A stretch of DNA of 9,337 nt from JACQCF01 sp043742785 (GTDB taxonomy: Bacteria; Omnitrophota; Gorgyraeia; Zapsychrales; Fredricksoniimonadaceae): contig JAYTXU010000053.1 of the NCBI GenBank assembly GCA_043742785.1, positions 1 to 9,337 on the forward strand, given 5' to 3'. Of the stretch, positions 1-7,211 are shown piece after piece. The position numbers and the translations under genes are program-made. Each line of letters opens with the position of its first letter. The stretch's first letter is position 1. A model generated the notes under the pieces. That model had not been told where the DNA came from, did no database searches, and worked only from the letters and a program-made list of their open reading frames with translations.

Positions 1-981
1 ATTAAAAGGATCAAAAACATGCTCTCTCCATCTAAATGTTGAAGCTTGCCATTTTGAATTAAAAAAAAGCTGTCCAATAAATTCTTTAGCAGCACTCCAG
101 AAAGGTTCCCAATGATAAGGATAACTAAAACGAACACCATAGTCAGCTGCTGGAGTTCCCGACAAAGTAGCTGGACCTCCAATTTCAAAGATCGAACCAC
201 AACGAAAATAATTAACTGTTAAATTAACAAAAATCCCTAACAAAAAACAAAGAATTCCTATAAATATCAGACGAATATTACGCGTCTCCTTATAAATATA
301 TACAACTGCAAGAGCCACTGTAACTACCCCATAAGAAATCAAAGTGAGACGTATTAACCATACAAAACCACCTACTAAACAAAGAATAAGAAAAATCTTC
401 TTATCTGGTCTTCGAATAAGAACCCAAAAAAGACTAAGTAATATAGAACTACAAATAATTCCGTAAAGAATTGTCTCTTCGAAAATATAATAATGAACCT
501 GTATTAGGCTTCCCATTCCTGGGCAAAATAAAATAAACATTATAAGATACCAACGAAGAAATAATCCCATAACACTATAAACATTCAATCCCAAAGTCAT
601 AAGTAACAATCTCAAAGACAGATTAAAGATAATAATCATTAAAGTAAGGTAAAAAAGTAGGATCCACCTGTCTGGGAAAGGGGCAAAACCGCATAGTTTG
701 GCCCCCCATTCAAAAGGAAGCATTAATAAAGAAACTCCTATCCCCCAAGATGGTGACATGCCTTGATCAGTGAACATAAAATCCCGTTGCAAGCCAAATG
801 GATTTGAACTCAAAAGTAGTTTGCCTTGTAACAAAGCGTTGACTTGTAAACGATGAGCTATTGCAGCTGAATAGGGTTTTGATGAGTCGGGCAATAACAT
901 TGAATGGGTAACATAAAATCTCATTAAGAAAATAAAAATTATTATTTCAATAACGAGAAATAAATATTTTTTTATGACCAC
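1..981 (-). CDS. Multi-pass membrane protein, GT-C glycosyltransferase-like, C-terminus cut by window edge
   Basis: An open frame of 327 codons runs without a stop from a GTG at 981-979 to the left edge. An AGGA ribosome site lies 9 bases before the GTG, and an in-frame TAA lies farther upstream with no better start between them. One membrane segment (about residues 6-24) is followed by an outward loop with D32, D67 and D72 and the stretch SPSWGIGVSLLMLPFEW (76-92). Several further hydrophobic segments follow, then a loop containing NYFRCGSIFEIGG. This layout, an N-terminal helix, an acidic first loop, a conserved S-W-G-G patch and a later N-Y-x-R-x-G-S loop, resembles uncharacterised GT-C membrane glycosyltransferases that use polyprenyl-phosphate sugars. 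The match is to the general layout and not to a named family. It follows the radical SAM gene after 47 bases and probably shares its transcript. Substrate unknown. Confidence 0.75.
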   Translation of the reverse strand, partial: MVIKKYLFLVIEIIIFIFLMRFYVTHSMLLPDSSKPYSAAIAHRLQVNALLQGKLLLSSNPFGLQRDFMFTDQGMSPSWGIGVSLLMLPFEWGAKLCGFAPFPDRWILLFYLTLMIIIFNLSLRLLLMTLGLNVYSVMGLFLRWYLIMFILFCPGMGSLIQVHYYIFEETILYGIICSSILLSLFWVLIRRPDKKIFLILCLVGGFVWLIRLTLISYGVVTVALAVVYIYKETRNIRLIFIGILCFLLGIFVNLTVNYFRCGSIFEIGGPATLSGTPAADYGVRFSYPYHWEPFWSAAKEFIGQLFFNSKWQASTFRWREHVFDPFN

Positions 982-1028
982 TTTGGCAAATCCTATCTCA
1001 CTGTTAGAAAAAATCTTTTATAATTTTT

Positions 1029-2078
1029 TTACCATTTAAACGCCACGCCTGTGCGCTGACATTGTTTACAGATAGGCATACTGCTGCGGCCTTTGGTCTT
1101 CATGAGTTCTCTAGTAGATTGTGCGGCAGAGCCATTCCAAATCTCTTTCACCTGTGAAGTCCCAGTGACATGAGTCGTATAAGGTTTTATATTACTCCAA
1201 ATAACCCCCTCACAACACTGCAAAACATCCCCATTAAAGTTAATTTGCATTGCCTTCCATAGCCAATCACAAGACATAGGCAAAGTTTGAGTTGGAAGAG
1301 GTGTTTCCTTATCTTCAAGTCCTCCCTTTGGATTACCCTGACGAAAACTTAACATCAATCCATTCTCTTTACAAAATTCGCGAATCAAAGGAATCTGATG
1401 ACGATTATAATTATAAGTAATCCAATCAATAAGAATAACCGTATGTGCTTTTAATTCTTTTTTTATGCGAGCTACCATACGGATATTCTCTTTAAGTTTC
1501 TCAACTTCACCATAACGTATTTGAATACTATAAATATCTTGAGTAAATCCCCCTAACTGAATTTTAATAAGATCAATACCACTCTCAACTAAAGCTCGAG
1601 CATTCTCCTGAGTAAATAAAAGCCCATTGGTAGAAATCATAGATATTACTTTACGCTCTGTGGCAAATTTAACTACATTAGCCAAATCTTTATATAACAA
1701 CGGTTCCCCATTAGTGTAAAGAACCGCAATTAAGACATCTTCTTTAACTTGATCAATAATATCTTTAACCATTTCCACAGGCATCTTCCCTTTTGTAATT
1801 GTTCCTAGGCTAGGCTGCTCTGGATTGATATTATAAATCTTGCCCTTAGCATCCCTACAAAACAAACAACCTGCATTACACTCATTCCATAATTCCAAGC
1901 TAAGAATGAAAGGTGAAACGGCTGATTTCTTTGTTTTTAATATATACGCTAAGGAACAGATAAAAACATTCCAGAGTTTTCGTAAGGTGACCTTACCTAT
2001 CATCAACGCATTTAAAAATAAACTAATTTTTAGAAGGATATAATGATTGTGTTTGGGAGAATGGTTTGAATTATCCAT
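1029..2078 (-). CDS. Radical SAM protein with C-terminal SPASM domain
   Basis: Protein of 349 residues. The radical SAM cluster motif CNAGCLFC gives C67, C71 and C74 (CxxxCxxC), expected to hold the 4Fe-4S cluster that cleaves S-adenosylmethionine. TNGEPLL (122-128) matches the GGEP-type SAM-binding strand. The C-terminal part has C270, C288-C289, the segment KEIWN, and C337/C340, the pattern of a SPASM domain carrying an auxiliary iron-sulfur cluster. An N-terminal stretch of about 60 mostly hydrophobic or basic residues precedes the core. I chose the ATG at 2078-2076 because it overlaps the end of the GT2 gene by 8 bases. The same frame stays open upstream to a TTG at 2159, but that start lies deep inside the neighbour. 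No strong ribosome site precedes 2078, so translational coupling is likely. The reaction is unknown. Similar proteins occur both in peptide-modification systems and in lipid or glycan clusters, and the neighbours here favour the latter. Confidence 0.9.
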   Translation of the reverse strand: MDNSNHSPKHNHYILLKISLFLNALMIGKVTLRKLWNVFICSLAYILKTKKSAVSPFILSLELWNECNAGCLFCRDAKGKIYNINPEQPSLGTITKGKMPVEMVKDIIDQVKEDVLIAVLYTNGEPLLYKDLANVVKFATERKVISMISTNGLLFTQENARALVESGIDLIKIQLGGFTQDIYSIQIRYGEVEKLKENIRMVARIKKELKAHTVILIDWITYNYNRHQIPLIREFCKENGLMLSFRQGNPKGGLEDKETPLPTQTLPMSCDWLWKAMQINFNGDVLQCCEGVIWSNIKPYTTHVTGTSQVKEIWNGSAAQSTRELMKTKGRSSMPICKQCQRTGVAFKW

Positions 2079-3045
2079 CTTCAAACCCATAGGTAGAATC
2101 AACAATGTATCTTGGTCGCATTTTAGATTGCTCGTGAACAGAATGCAGATATAAACCAATAGTTCCTAAACAAAACAACTGTATACCGCTAATAAATAAA
2201 ATAACGATCATTAATGCCGTCCAACCCGGAATAGCCACATTTTGAATTTTCTGATATAAAGCATAAATCATTAATAAAACATCAATGAAGATCGCTACAA
2301 TCCCACAATAAGAAGCAATTTGTAGAGGAACTGATGAAAAATTAATCAATGCTGAATTAAGAAAATTGGAGATAACTTTCGGGCTTAAAACAAAGAATTT
2401 ACTTTGACCAGCAAAACGAGCATGCCGTTCATATTCTACAAATACTTGTTTAAACCCAACATAGGCAATCAACCCTCGAATAAAAGGCCTAGTTTCCTGC
2501 ATAGCTATAAGATGATTCACCATACGACGGGAAAGAAGTTTAAAATCACCCGCCTCTCTGGGTATGGTCACAGAAGAATAACGATTTAAAATAGCGTAAC
2601 CAATTTTAGTAATTAATAATTTAAAAGGTGATTCTCCGTAACGTTTTTTACGCTTCGTATGAACAACATCTACATTCGCACCATCCTGCCACACAGCAAT
2701 CATTTGAGGTATAAGCTCAGGAGGGTCTTGCAGATCACAATCCATATAGATAACAGCATCTCCCTTTGTATAGGCTAGTCCAGCCATCACACACTCAGAA
2801 ACACCAAAGGTACGAGACATTGTAATAATTTTTATATCCTTATGTCCTTTATCAAGCTCAACAAGTGTAGTTACCGATTGATCCGTTGAGTGATCATCAA
2901 TAAAAACAAACTCCCAAGCTGAAATCTTATTATTTGTTCGAAGACCCTCAAGGACCCTTCGTAAACATTTAATAAACTCAGGCAATACTTCCTCTTCATT
3001 ACGAAAAGAAAAAACAAATGATAACAAAGTTGGCTTCTCAGACAT
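2071..3045 (-). CDS. Membrane-anchored GT2 polyprenyl-phosphate glycosyltransferase (GtrB/ArnC/DPM1-like)
   Basis: Protein of 324 residues, the usual length for bactoprenol glucosyltransferases of the GtrB/YfdH type and for ArnC relatives. A GT-A domain occupies about residues 1-225: FIDDHSTD (48-55), the metal-binding DCDLQDPPE (102-110), GDFKLLSRR (166-174) and RPFIRG (186-191). Two membrane helices follow (about 243-263 and 276-300), ending in the cytoplasmic tail RPRYIVDSTYGF that is typical of this group. The expected reaction is transfer of a sugar from a nucleotide donor to undecaprenyl phosphate on the inner face of the membrane. The sugar cannot be read from sequence. The start ATG is preceded only by a weak GTGGAT about 10 bases away. 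Its stop lies inside the start of the radical SAM gene, so the two are translated together and the pair probably serves one lipid-linked product. Confidence 0.93.
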   Translation of the reverse strand: MSEKPTLLSFVFSFRNEEEVLPEFIKCLRRVLEGLRTNNKISAWEFVFIDDHSTDQSVTTLVELDKGHKDIKIITMSRTFGVSECVMAGLAYTKGDAVIYMDCDLQDPPELIPQMIAVWQDGANVDVVHTKRKKRYGESPFKLLITKIGYAILNRYSSVTIPREAGDFKLLSRRMVNHLIAMQETRPFIRGLIAYVGFKQVFVEYERHARFAGQSKFFVLSPKVISNFLNSALINFSSVPLQIASYCGIVAIFIDVLLMIYALYQKIQNVAIPGWTALMIVILFISGIQLFCLGTIGLYLHSVHEQSKMRPRYIVDSTYGFEDG

Positions 3046-3102
3046 AAATTAATATCCACATTTTAATCATTCTTACTTCTTTGTTGAAAGCATCTTATCA
3101 AT

Positions 3103-3108
3103 ATTATA
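3103..3108 (-). promoter_or_regulatory. Possible -10 element before the GT2/radical SAM run
   Basis: A perfect TATAAT on the minus strand lies in the 108-base gap between the ATPase stop and the GT2 start. It would start a leader of about 50 bases. No recognisable -35 box sits 15-18 bases upstream, and TATAAT is common by chance in AT-rich DNA, so this is tentative. The gap holds no other gene or hairpin terminator that I can see. Confidence 0.25.
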
Positions 3109-3153
3109 ATGCCTGTGCGCCCCCAATAATATTCCTTTTTAATAAAACCCTTA

Positions 3154-4308
3154 TTACCCTGACTTTTCTAAAAACATTTCCAACGCCTTTCGCCAAGGAA
3201 GAACAAGAACTCCGTTACGAAGTTTTCTAAGTTCTGTATCCGCCAAAGACACAACATAAACAGGGACTTTTGGAAATCTTTTATTAAAAGCTGCAAACGT
3301 AGCATCTGATATTGTGGTTTGAGACGTCTTACATTCAAACGCCATCTTAGGGCCTTTAGGGCCTATTACAAGCACGTCAATCTCATTCTTTCCTTCTCTC
3401 CAATAAGATAAATCATAAGGCTTCTCATGATAATCACGAAGGCGCCTTAATTCGTTGATAAAGAAAGTTTCAAATAAAATACCCTTTTCCTGAGGCGTCG
3501 GCGGATCAACAAGGCGGTTTTGAATCGCCCGGACAACCCCGCAGTCAAAAAAATAAAATTTTCCCCTGGCCTTTTTGCGTTCACTTCTATCCCATGTCCA
3601 CAAGAAAAAGCCTAAAAGAGTATCTTCCAAAATCGAAAAGTATTCTTTAACTGTACTCATAGGAACTGCTGCATCCCGCGCCACCGAAGCAAATTCAAGG
3701 ACTTCTCCATTCATTTGTGCAGCCACATTTAAAAACCTTTGAAACGCCCCCACATTTCGAGTCAACGCCTCTGCCTGAATTTCCTCTTTAATATAAATCG
3801 TACAATACGCCTTTAATTGTTGACGCACTTCCTCTACTTTACCTTCTATAAATGTTGTCACCACGCGCGGCAAGGTTCCATAAGAAATAGCCATGTTTAA
3901 ATCGAAACCTTTCCCAATCTCAAGACTAGAAAGAGGATGAAGTTTTAAATCAAGAGCCCTTCCTCCCAAAAGATTAGCCCCCCCACGGCGTAATTTACGC
4001 GCGCTTGAGCCTGAAAGAATAAACCTCAATCCTTTTTCCTCAATACCTTTTTGAACATAATCCAGGAGAACAGGAACTCGTTGAATCTCATCAACAATAA
4101 CCAGCCCGCCTTTATTCAGTGCCTGTAATTGTTCCCAAAATATTACCGGAGAATGTTTGAAAGAGAGTTCAATTTGAGGGTCTAATAGATCAATAAACAA
4201 AACAGGTTTTAAATGACGTAAAAGAAACGTCTTGCCTGTCATGCGCGGGCCTAATAAAAATAAAGATCCCGAATACTTTTCAAGATTTAATATTCTTTGA
4301 AAATTCAT
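3154..4308 (-). CDS. AAA_14/DUF4143 family ATPase
   Basis: Protein of 384 residues, full length for the family. Walker A is GPRMTGKT (20-27) and Walker B is LVIVDE (69-74). A sensor-like FILSGSSARKLRRG (97-110) follows. From about residue 190 comes the DUF4143 part: a winged-helix-like section (EFASVARDAAVPMSTVKEYF, 205-224), then a PD-(D/E)xK nuclease-like fold with E280, D311 and E325-C-K327. Such proteins are widespread as single genes in bacteria and archaea. Their role is unsettled; links to mobile DNA or defence are suggested, and no nuclease activity can be claimed from these residues alone. The gene is more GC-rich than its surroundings (36 of 60 bases at 3481-3540 and 32 of 60 at 3961-4020, against 21 of 60 at 2281-2340). 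It has no ribosome site, has its own inverted-repeat promoter region, and separates genes of envelope function, all consistent with later insertion. The start is the first ATG in frame and gives the expected N-terminus 19 residues before Walker A. Confidence 0.93.
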   Translation of the reverse strand: MNFQRILNLEKYSGSLFLLGPRMTGKTFLLRHLKPVLFIDLLDPQIELSFKHSPVIFWEQLQALNKGGLVIVDEIQRVPVLLDYVQKGIEEKGLRFILSGSSARKLRRGGANLLGGRALDLKLHPLSSLEIGKGFDLNMAISYGTLPRVVTTFIEGKVEEVRQQLKAYCTIYIKEEIQAEALTRNVGAFQRFLNVAAQMNGEVLEFASVARDAAVPMSTVKEYFSILEDTLLGFFLWTWDRSERKKARGKFYFFDCGVVRAIQNRLVDPPTPQEKGILFETFFINELRRLRDYHEKPYDLSYWREGKNEIDVLVIGPKGPKMAFECKTSQTTISDATFAAFNKRFPKVPVYVVSLADTELRKLRNGVLVLPWRKALEMFLEKSG

Positions 4309-4314
4309 ATTATC

Positions 4315-4342
4315 AATATAACATGTTTATGTTATTTGTAAA
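4315..4342 (-). promoter_or_regulatory. Promoter of the ATPase gene, probably giving a leaderless message
   Basis: TTTACA at 4342-4337 (5 of 6 to the -35 consensus) and TATATT at 4320-4315 (5 of 6 to the -10 consensus) are 16 bases apart. Only six bases separate the -10 box from the ATG at 4308, so transcription would begin at or next to the start codon. This agrees with the absence of any Shine-Dalgarno sequence before this gene. The -35 box and spacer lie inside the inverted repeats, so a protein bound there would block the promoter. Confidence 0.5.
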
Positions 4343-4356
4343 CATTAAATAACATA
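4320..4356. repeat. Cluster of overlapping inverted repeats, operator-like
   Basis: Five copies of the 5-mer ATGTT/AACAT lie within 37 bases: 4320-4324, 4323-4327, 4330-4334, 4341-4345 and 4351-4355. They build three symmetric elements: the palindrome AACATGTT (4320-4327), the pair ATGTTTA/TAAACAT (4323-4329 and 4339-4345, 9 bases apart), and the perfect 10-base pair TATGTTATTT/AAATAACATA (4328-4337 and 4347-4356, also 9 bases apart). No T-run follows on either strand, so it does not look like a terminator. Its overlap with the ATPase promoter suggests a binding site for a repressor. Autoregulation by the ATPase itself, through its winged-helix part, is possible but unproven. Confidence 0.65.
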
Positions 4357-4381
4357 TTAAATACGCTCAAATACTCCCTTA

Positions 4382-5230
4382 TTACTTCTTCACTGAAAGA
4401 ATTTTATCAACCTCAACTTTGTAAGCTGCCAAATCCCTAGCCTGAGTCAGTTTGCCATTAATAAAGAAGGTTGGAGTGCCACGAACACCCACTTGTTCAG
4501 CTAAGGCTTTATCCGCATCAATCAATTTCTGCCACTGAGCATCCATATTCTTAAAATCCTCCATCAATTTCTTTTCATTAATACCTAGAGTCTTGGCATA
4601 TTCTTTGATTCTTTCATCGGTCGTCTCTGCTTTGTTTTGAAGAAGCAAATTAACCATTTCAAAATATTTTCCTTGAGTCTTCGCCGCTAAAGATAATTTT
4701 GCAGCCCCTAGAGCATTTTGATGAAACGGAAGAGGATAATTCTTAATCATTACTTTTACTTTATCTGGATACGCTTTAACCACCTCTTCTACAGGAGGAT
4801 AAAAACGCGTACAAAAAGGACATTGAATATCAATAAAAGCAGTAATTGTAATCGGCGCATTTTTCTTACCTAAGATGGATGAATCACCTACAGGAATCGT
4901 GTAAACCTTATTAACATCTTCTCCTACGACTCCACCACATCCACCAGCTGCTTGTGCCCTATTATTAGGAACCATATTACCGTTATTACTCCCCTTAGAT
5001 TCAATAACAGTTAATCTTTTGTTAATAATCTCCAATTGATTTTTAAGATCATTTGTCCCAGAATTTAACTCCCTTTGAATGCCTTGCTCTGCCACTTTCA
5101 AACCACCCACTTCAGCCGTCAGGGGCCCTAAAGAAAGAGAAACTGTTTTTCCCACAAAAAACAATAAACATTGAATAGATAAAAAGAAAACAACAGTTGA
5201 TAAAACAAGAACTAAAGCATTATTCTTCAT
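4382..5230 (-). CDS. Membrane-anchored DsbA-like thiol-disulfide oxidoreductase
   Basis: Protein of 282 residues. An uncleaved-looking signal anchor (about 5-30) is followed by a polar, possibly coiled-coil stalk (about 40-78), a Gly/Asn-rich linker, and a thioredoxin-fold domain from about 108. The active site is CPFC (137-140) and the cis-proline loop is GTP (251-253, in VRGTPTFFING). The helical insert between them is as in the DsbA/Thioredoxin_4 group. It should act outside the cytoplasmic membrane, forming or rearranging disulfides in exported proteins. Its redox direction cannot be told from sequence, since CPFC is found in both oxidants and isomerases. Unusual is a lone cysteine in the linker, GGCGG (96-100, C98), just before the catalytic domain, and another (C21) in the membrane helix. 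A good ribosome site (GAAAGGG, 6 bases before the ATG) fixes the start. No DsbB or VKOR partner lies within the window. Confidence 0.92.
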   Translation of the reverse strand: MKNNALVLVLSTVVFFLSIQCLLFFVGKTVSLSLGPLTAEVGGLKVAEQGIQRELNSGTNDLKNQLEIINKRLTVIESKGSNNGNMVPNNRAQAAGGCGGVVGEDVNKVYTIPVGDSSILGKKNAPITITAFIDIQCPFCTRFYPPVEEVVKAYPDKVKVMIKNYPLPFHQNALGAAKLSLAAKTQGKYFEMVNLLLQNKAETTDERIKEYAKTLGINEKKLMEDFKNMDAQWQKLIDADKALAEQVGVRGTPTFFINGKLTQARDLAAYKVEVDKILSVKK

Positions 5231-5236
5231 AAAACA

Positions 5237-5243
5237 CCCTTTC
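5237..5243 (-). promoter_or_regulatory. Ribosome binding site of the DsbA-like gene
   Basis: GAAAGGG on the minus strand, six bases before the ATG at 5230. It is the clearest Shine-Dalgarno sequence in the window and stands out because most neighbouring genes have weak or no sites. Confidence 0.75.
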
Positions 5244-5276
5244 TTTTTTTTGAAAAAACTTTTTATAATTATCTTT

Positions 5277-5305
5277 ATAATACCCTAATAAAACACTCCT
5301 AACAA
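5277..5305 (-). promoter_or_regulatory. Candidate promoter of the DsbA-like gene
   Basis: TTGTTA (5305-5300, 4 of 6 to the -35 consensus) and TATTAT (5282-5277, 5 of 6 to the -10 consensus) are 17 bases apart, in the 75-base gap after the DUF2079 gene. They would give a leader of about 40 bases that includes the strong ribosome site. The gap is very AT-rich, so chance matches are likely. No hairpin terminator is seen between the two genes, and read-through from upstream is equally possible. Confidence 0.35.
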
Positions 5306-7195
5306 TCAATTAACTCTGAAATTTTTTCGAATAACACCCTCTACACAATCTGTGCCAGAATAGCAACGAATCCATTGATTAGAAGTATCATAAACTTGTA
5401 ATTGTAATATATAACTCCCTGCTTTAAGCTGCGGCAATAAATAATAATAGTCTTCCTTAATATATTTTCCCATATCCCAAACACTTGTAGGGCAAATAAT
5501 AGAACCAATCATCTTGCGTTTCTCATAATAAAGAATATCACTCTTTATAATCTTTAGTTCAATACTATAAATCAATTCCATTCTCTTAAGTGCTTTCCAA
5601 TACATTGTTACAGGAAAAACCCGATTGACCTGAGAAAACTCTCCTGGAAAATCTAAATCTTCTAAACTAATACTTTCATCAAAACTCGCCCCCTCCTTAT
5701 TCATTCCATTATACGGTCTATCCCTCATTTGAATTAAACGATTAACTTTCTTCTTGGAAGGATTTTTAATATACAGAGCAACATCTTCAATCGATTCTTT
5801 TAAAGTAAAACTATTATTAAAATTTAATGCCCTGAATTTGTTGCGATATTTTCTACCATTAAATTCGCTGAAATCCACCAATATATAATCAAGATCTTCG
5901 GGTAAAACAAATTTCTTCCCTGAAATATAATAATACCCCCATAAATAGTCCTTAAATTGATACAGTCTCTCTCTATAAGCTAAATGAGCCATGGCCTTAC
6001 GACTAGATAAAACAGAGGCATCAGCAGGAATATAATTAATAAATTTTTGTGTGGCCAATAAATTCGCACTAGAAGAATCTGAAAGACCTGTTAACCAATA
6101 GGGCATAAATATAAATGCATGAACAAACATAAGCCCTAAAGCAAGGCTCTGACCAACGGTTCTCCATCGACCTTGTATATAATTAACTGTATTCCATGCA
6201 GCCAAAAAAACAAATGGAGTAAATACACTGGCATAATAGACGGCAATAACACTGTGTTCCACAGCCTCTGATGATAATGCCATTTTAAAAAAAAGAGGCA
6301 ATACCGGTAACAAAATAAACGGACTCAGCAAACTCAATATTCCCCATATCCAAACCAAATCATTAAACCAGTTTATATTCAAGGTAGAAAAACATTCTAC
6401 AAACACTTTTAAAGGGTGAGTCATTAAAAACAGAGCAATTTCCTTTGGAGTTGTGCCAAAAGCGGAATAACGATTCCAATACAAAACTTGATTAACATCC
6501 ATTTTATGTCTGATATATGGCAAAAAAATAAAAACTTCTGCAATAAAAACAATCAACCCCATTAAAAAAGGCACCAATGCCCACTTTAATCTATCTTCCT
6601 TTCTCATAAAAAACGCAAAAACACCAAACATCATCACGACTAATGGCATTTGCTCTTTAACCAATAATAAAATAAAACAACAAAGGATATAAAGCTTGTA
6701 TCTTTTATCATCAAAAGCTTTAAAAATCAGAAGAAAAAGCGGGATTGAAAACGCTTCGTAACTGAAAGCAAAACGAAGCATCGCTATATTAGCCGGAGAA
6801 ATAGTAAAAGCAACCATGGCAAAAAAAGCCATCCATGGGTGTAATCGCTTCTTAAGGATTAAGAAAAAAATATAAGAGGCAGAGAAAAACATCAACAACT
6901 TAATATCCTGCAGGAACATCGGGTCTGGATCAATGCGATACAATGGAGCAATCAAAAAGCTTAAAAAATGACAATGGTCCGCAAAGAAATTAGCATTTAA
7001 AATACTTACGGATTGTTTGCCATGATTAATAGCCCAGAAAGTTTGAATAACATAGGCCGTGTCCCACCCTCCTGTATACCTAAAATAATACCACTTGGCT
7101 AAGAAGATCATCCAAAAACAAGACGATGCCGCGCAAAAGGCAAGGGCTAATAAATTGATCTTAGATTTTATATATTCAAAGAAATAATTAAGCAC
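5306..7195 (-). CDS. DUF2079-family polytopic membrane protein with extracytoplasmic C-terminal domain
   Basis: Protein of 629 residues from a GTG at 7195-7193, which has AGGGG four bases upstream and starts 16 bases after the previous stop. An ATG at 7246 or TTG at 7249 in the same frame would overlap the upstream gene by 35-38 bases. The N-terminal half shows the DUF2079 pattern: GGWDTAYVIQTFWAINHG (42-59), ADHCHFLSFLIAPLYRIDPDP (72-92), FSYEAFSIP (144-152) and LLVKEQMPL (177-185), all within about ten membrane helices. After the last helix (about 351-368) comes the soluble segment FINYIPADASVLSSRKAMAHLAYRERLY (385-412), also usual for the family. A beta-rich end (about 540-629) resembles C-terminal domains on GT-C enzymes and carries C611 and C617, which could form a disulfide. 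The family is thought to be GT-C-like and to use polyprenyl-phosphate sugars, but its substrate is unknown. It is the last gene of a three-gene glycan run and is followed by the DsbA-like gene. Confidence 0.88.
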   Translation of the reverse strand: MLNYFFEYIKSKINLLALAFCAASSCFWMIFLAKWYYFRYTGGWDTAYVIQTFWAINHGKQSVSILNANFFADHCHFLSFLIAPLYRIDPDPMFLQDIKLLMFFSASYIFFLILKKRLHPWMAFFAMVAFTISPANIAMLRFAFSYEAFSIPLFLLIFKAFDDKRYKLYILCCFILLLVKEQMPLVVMMFGVFAFFMRKEDRLKWALVPFLMGLIVFIAEVFIFLPYIRHKMDVNQVLYWNRYSAFGTTPKEIALFLMTHPLKVFVECFSTLNINWFNDLVWIWGILSLLSPFILLPVLPLFFKMALSSEAVEHSVIAVYYASVFTPFVFLAAWNTVNYIQGRWRTVGQSLALGLMFVHAFIFMPYWLTGLSDSSSANLLATQKFINYIPADASVLSSRKAMAHLAYRERLYQFKDYLWGYYYISGKKFVLPEDLDYILVDFSEFNGRKYRNKFRALNFNNSFTLKESIEDVALYIKNPSKKKVNRLIQMRDRPYNGMNKEGASFDESISLEDLDFPGEFSQVNRVFPVTMYWKALKRMELIYSIELKIIKSDILYYEKRKMIGSIICPTSVWDMGKYIKEDYYYLLPQLKAGSYILQLQVYDTSNQWIRCYSGTDCVEGVIRKNFRVN

Positions 7196-7199
7196 TGTG

Positions 7200-7204
7200 C
7201 CCCT
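7200..7204 (-). promoter_or_regulatory. Ribosome binding site supporting the GTG start at 7195
   Basis: AGGGG on the minus strand, four bases before the GTG at 7195-7193 and just after the TGA of the GT2 gene (7214-7212). The spacing is short but workable. The alternative ATG/TTG starts at 7246/7249 have no comparable site, which is why the shorter protein is preferred. Confidence 0.5.
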
Positions 7205-7211
7205 ATAATTG

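Noticed and set aside
1000..1027. A/T-only inverted stretch between the radical SAM gene and the GT-C-like gene, considered as a terminator
   Set aside because: The arms are only homopolymer A and T with no GC pairs and no proper U-tract after a stem; the next gene begins directly with its own ribosome site.
1840..2043. 67-codon open frame on the plus strand
   Set aside because: It lies wholly antisense to the N-terminal part of the radical SAM gene, has no recognisable domain, and looks like a shadow of that gene.
2404..2589. 61-codon open frame on the plus strand
   Set aside because: Antisense to the conserved GDFKLLSRR/RPFIRG region of the GT2 gene, with no family features.
2871..3059. 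62-codon minus-strand frame overlapping the start of the GT2 gene
   Set aside because: Out of frame with a clearly conserved GT-A domain; composition is that of a shifted reading of that gene.
1047..3120. 10-mer GCCTGTGCGC found at 1047-1056 and 3111-3120
   Set aside because: Many 10-mer pairs are expected by chance in 9.3 kb, the flanks do not match, and one copy is coding; not an attachment-site duplication on this evidence.
3349..3364. Direct repeat AGGGCC-TTT-AGGGCC in the ATPase gene
   Set aside because: It encodes the Gly-Pro-Lys-Gly-Pro-Lys turn of the nuclease-like domain and is explained by coding.
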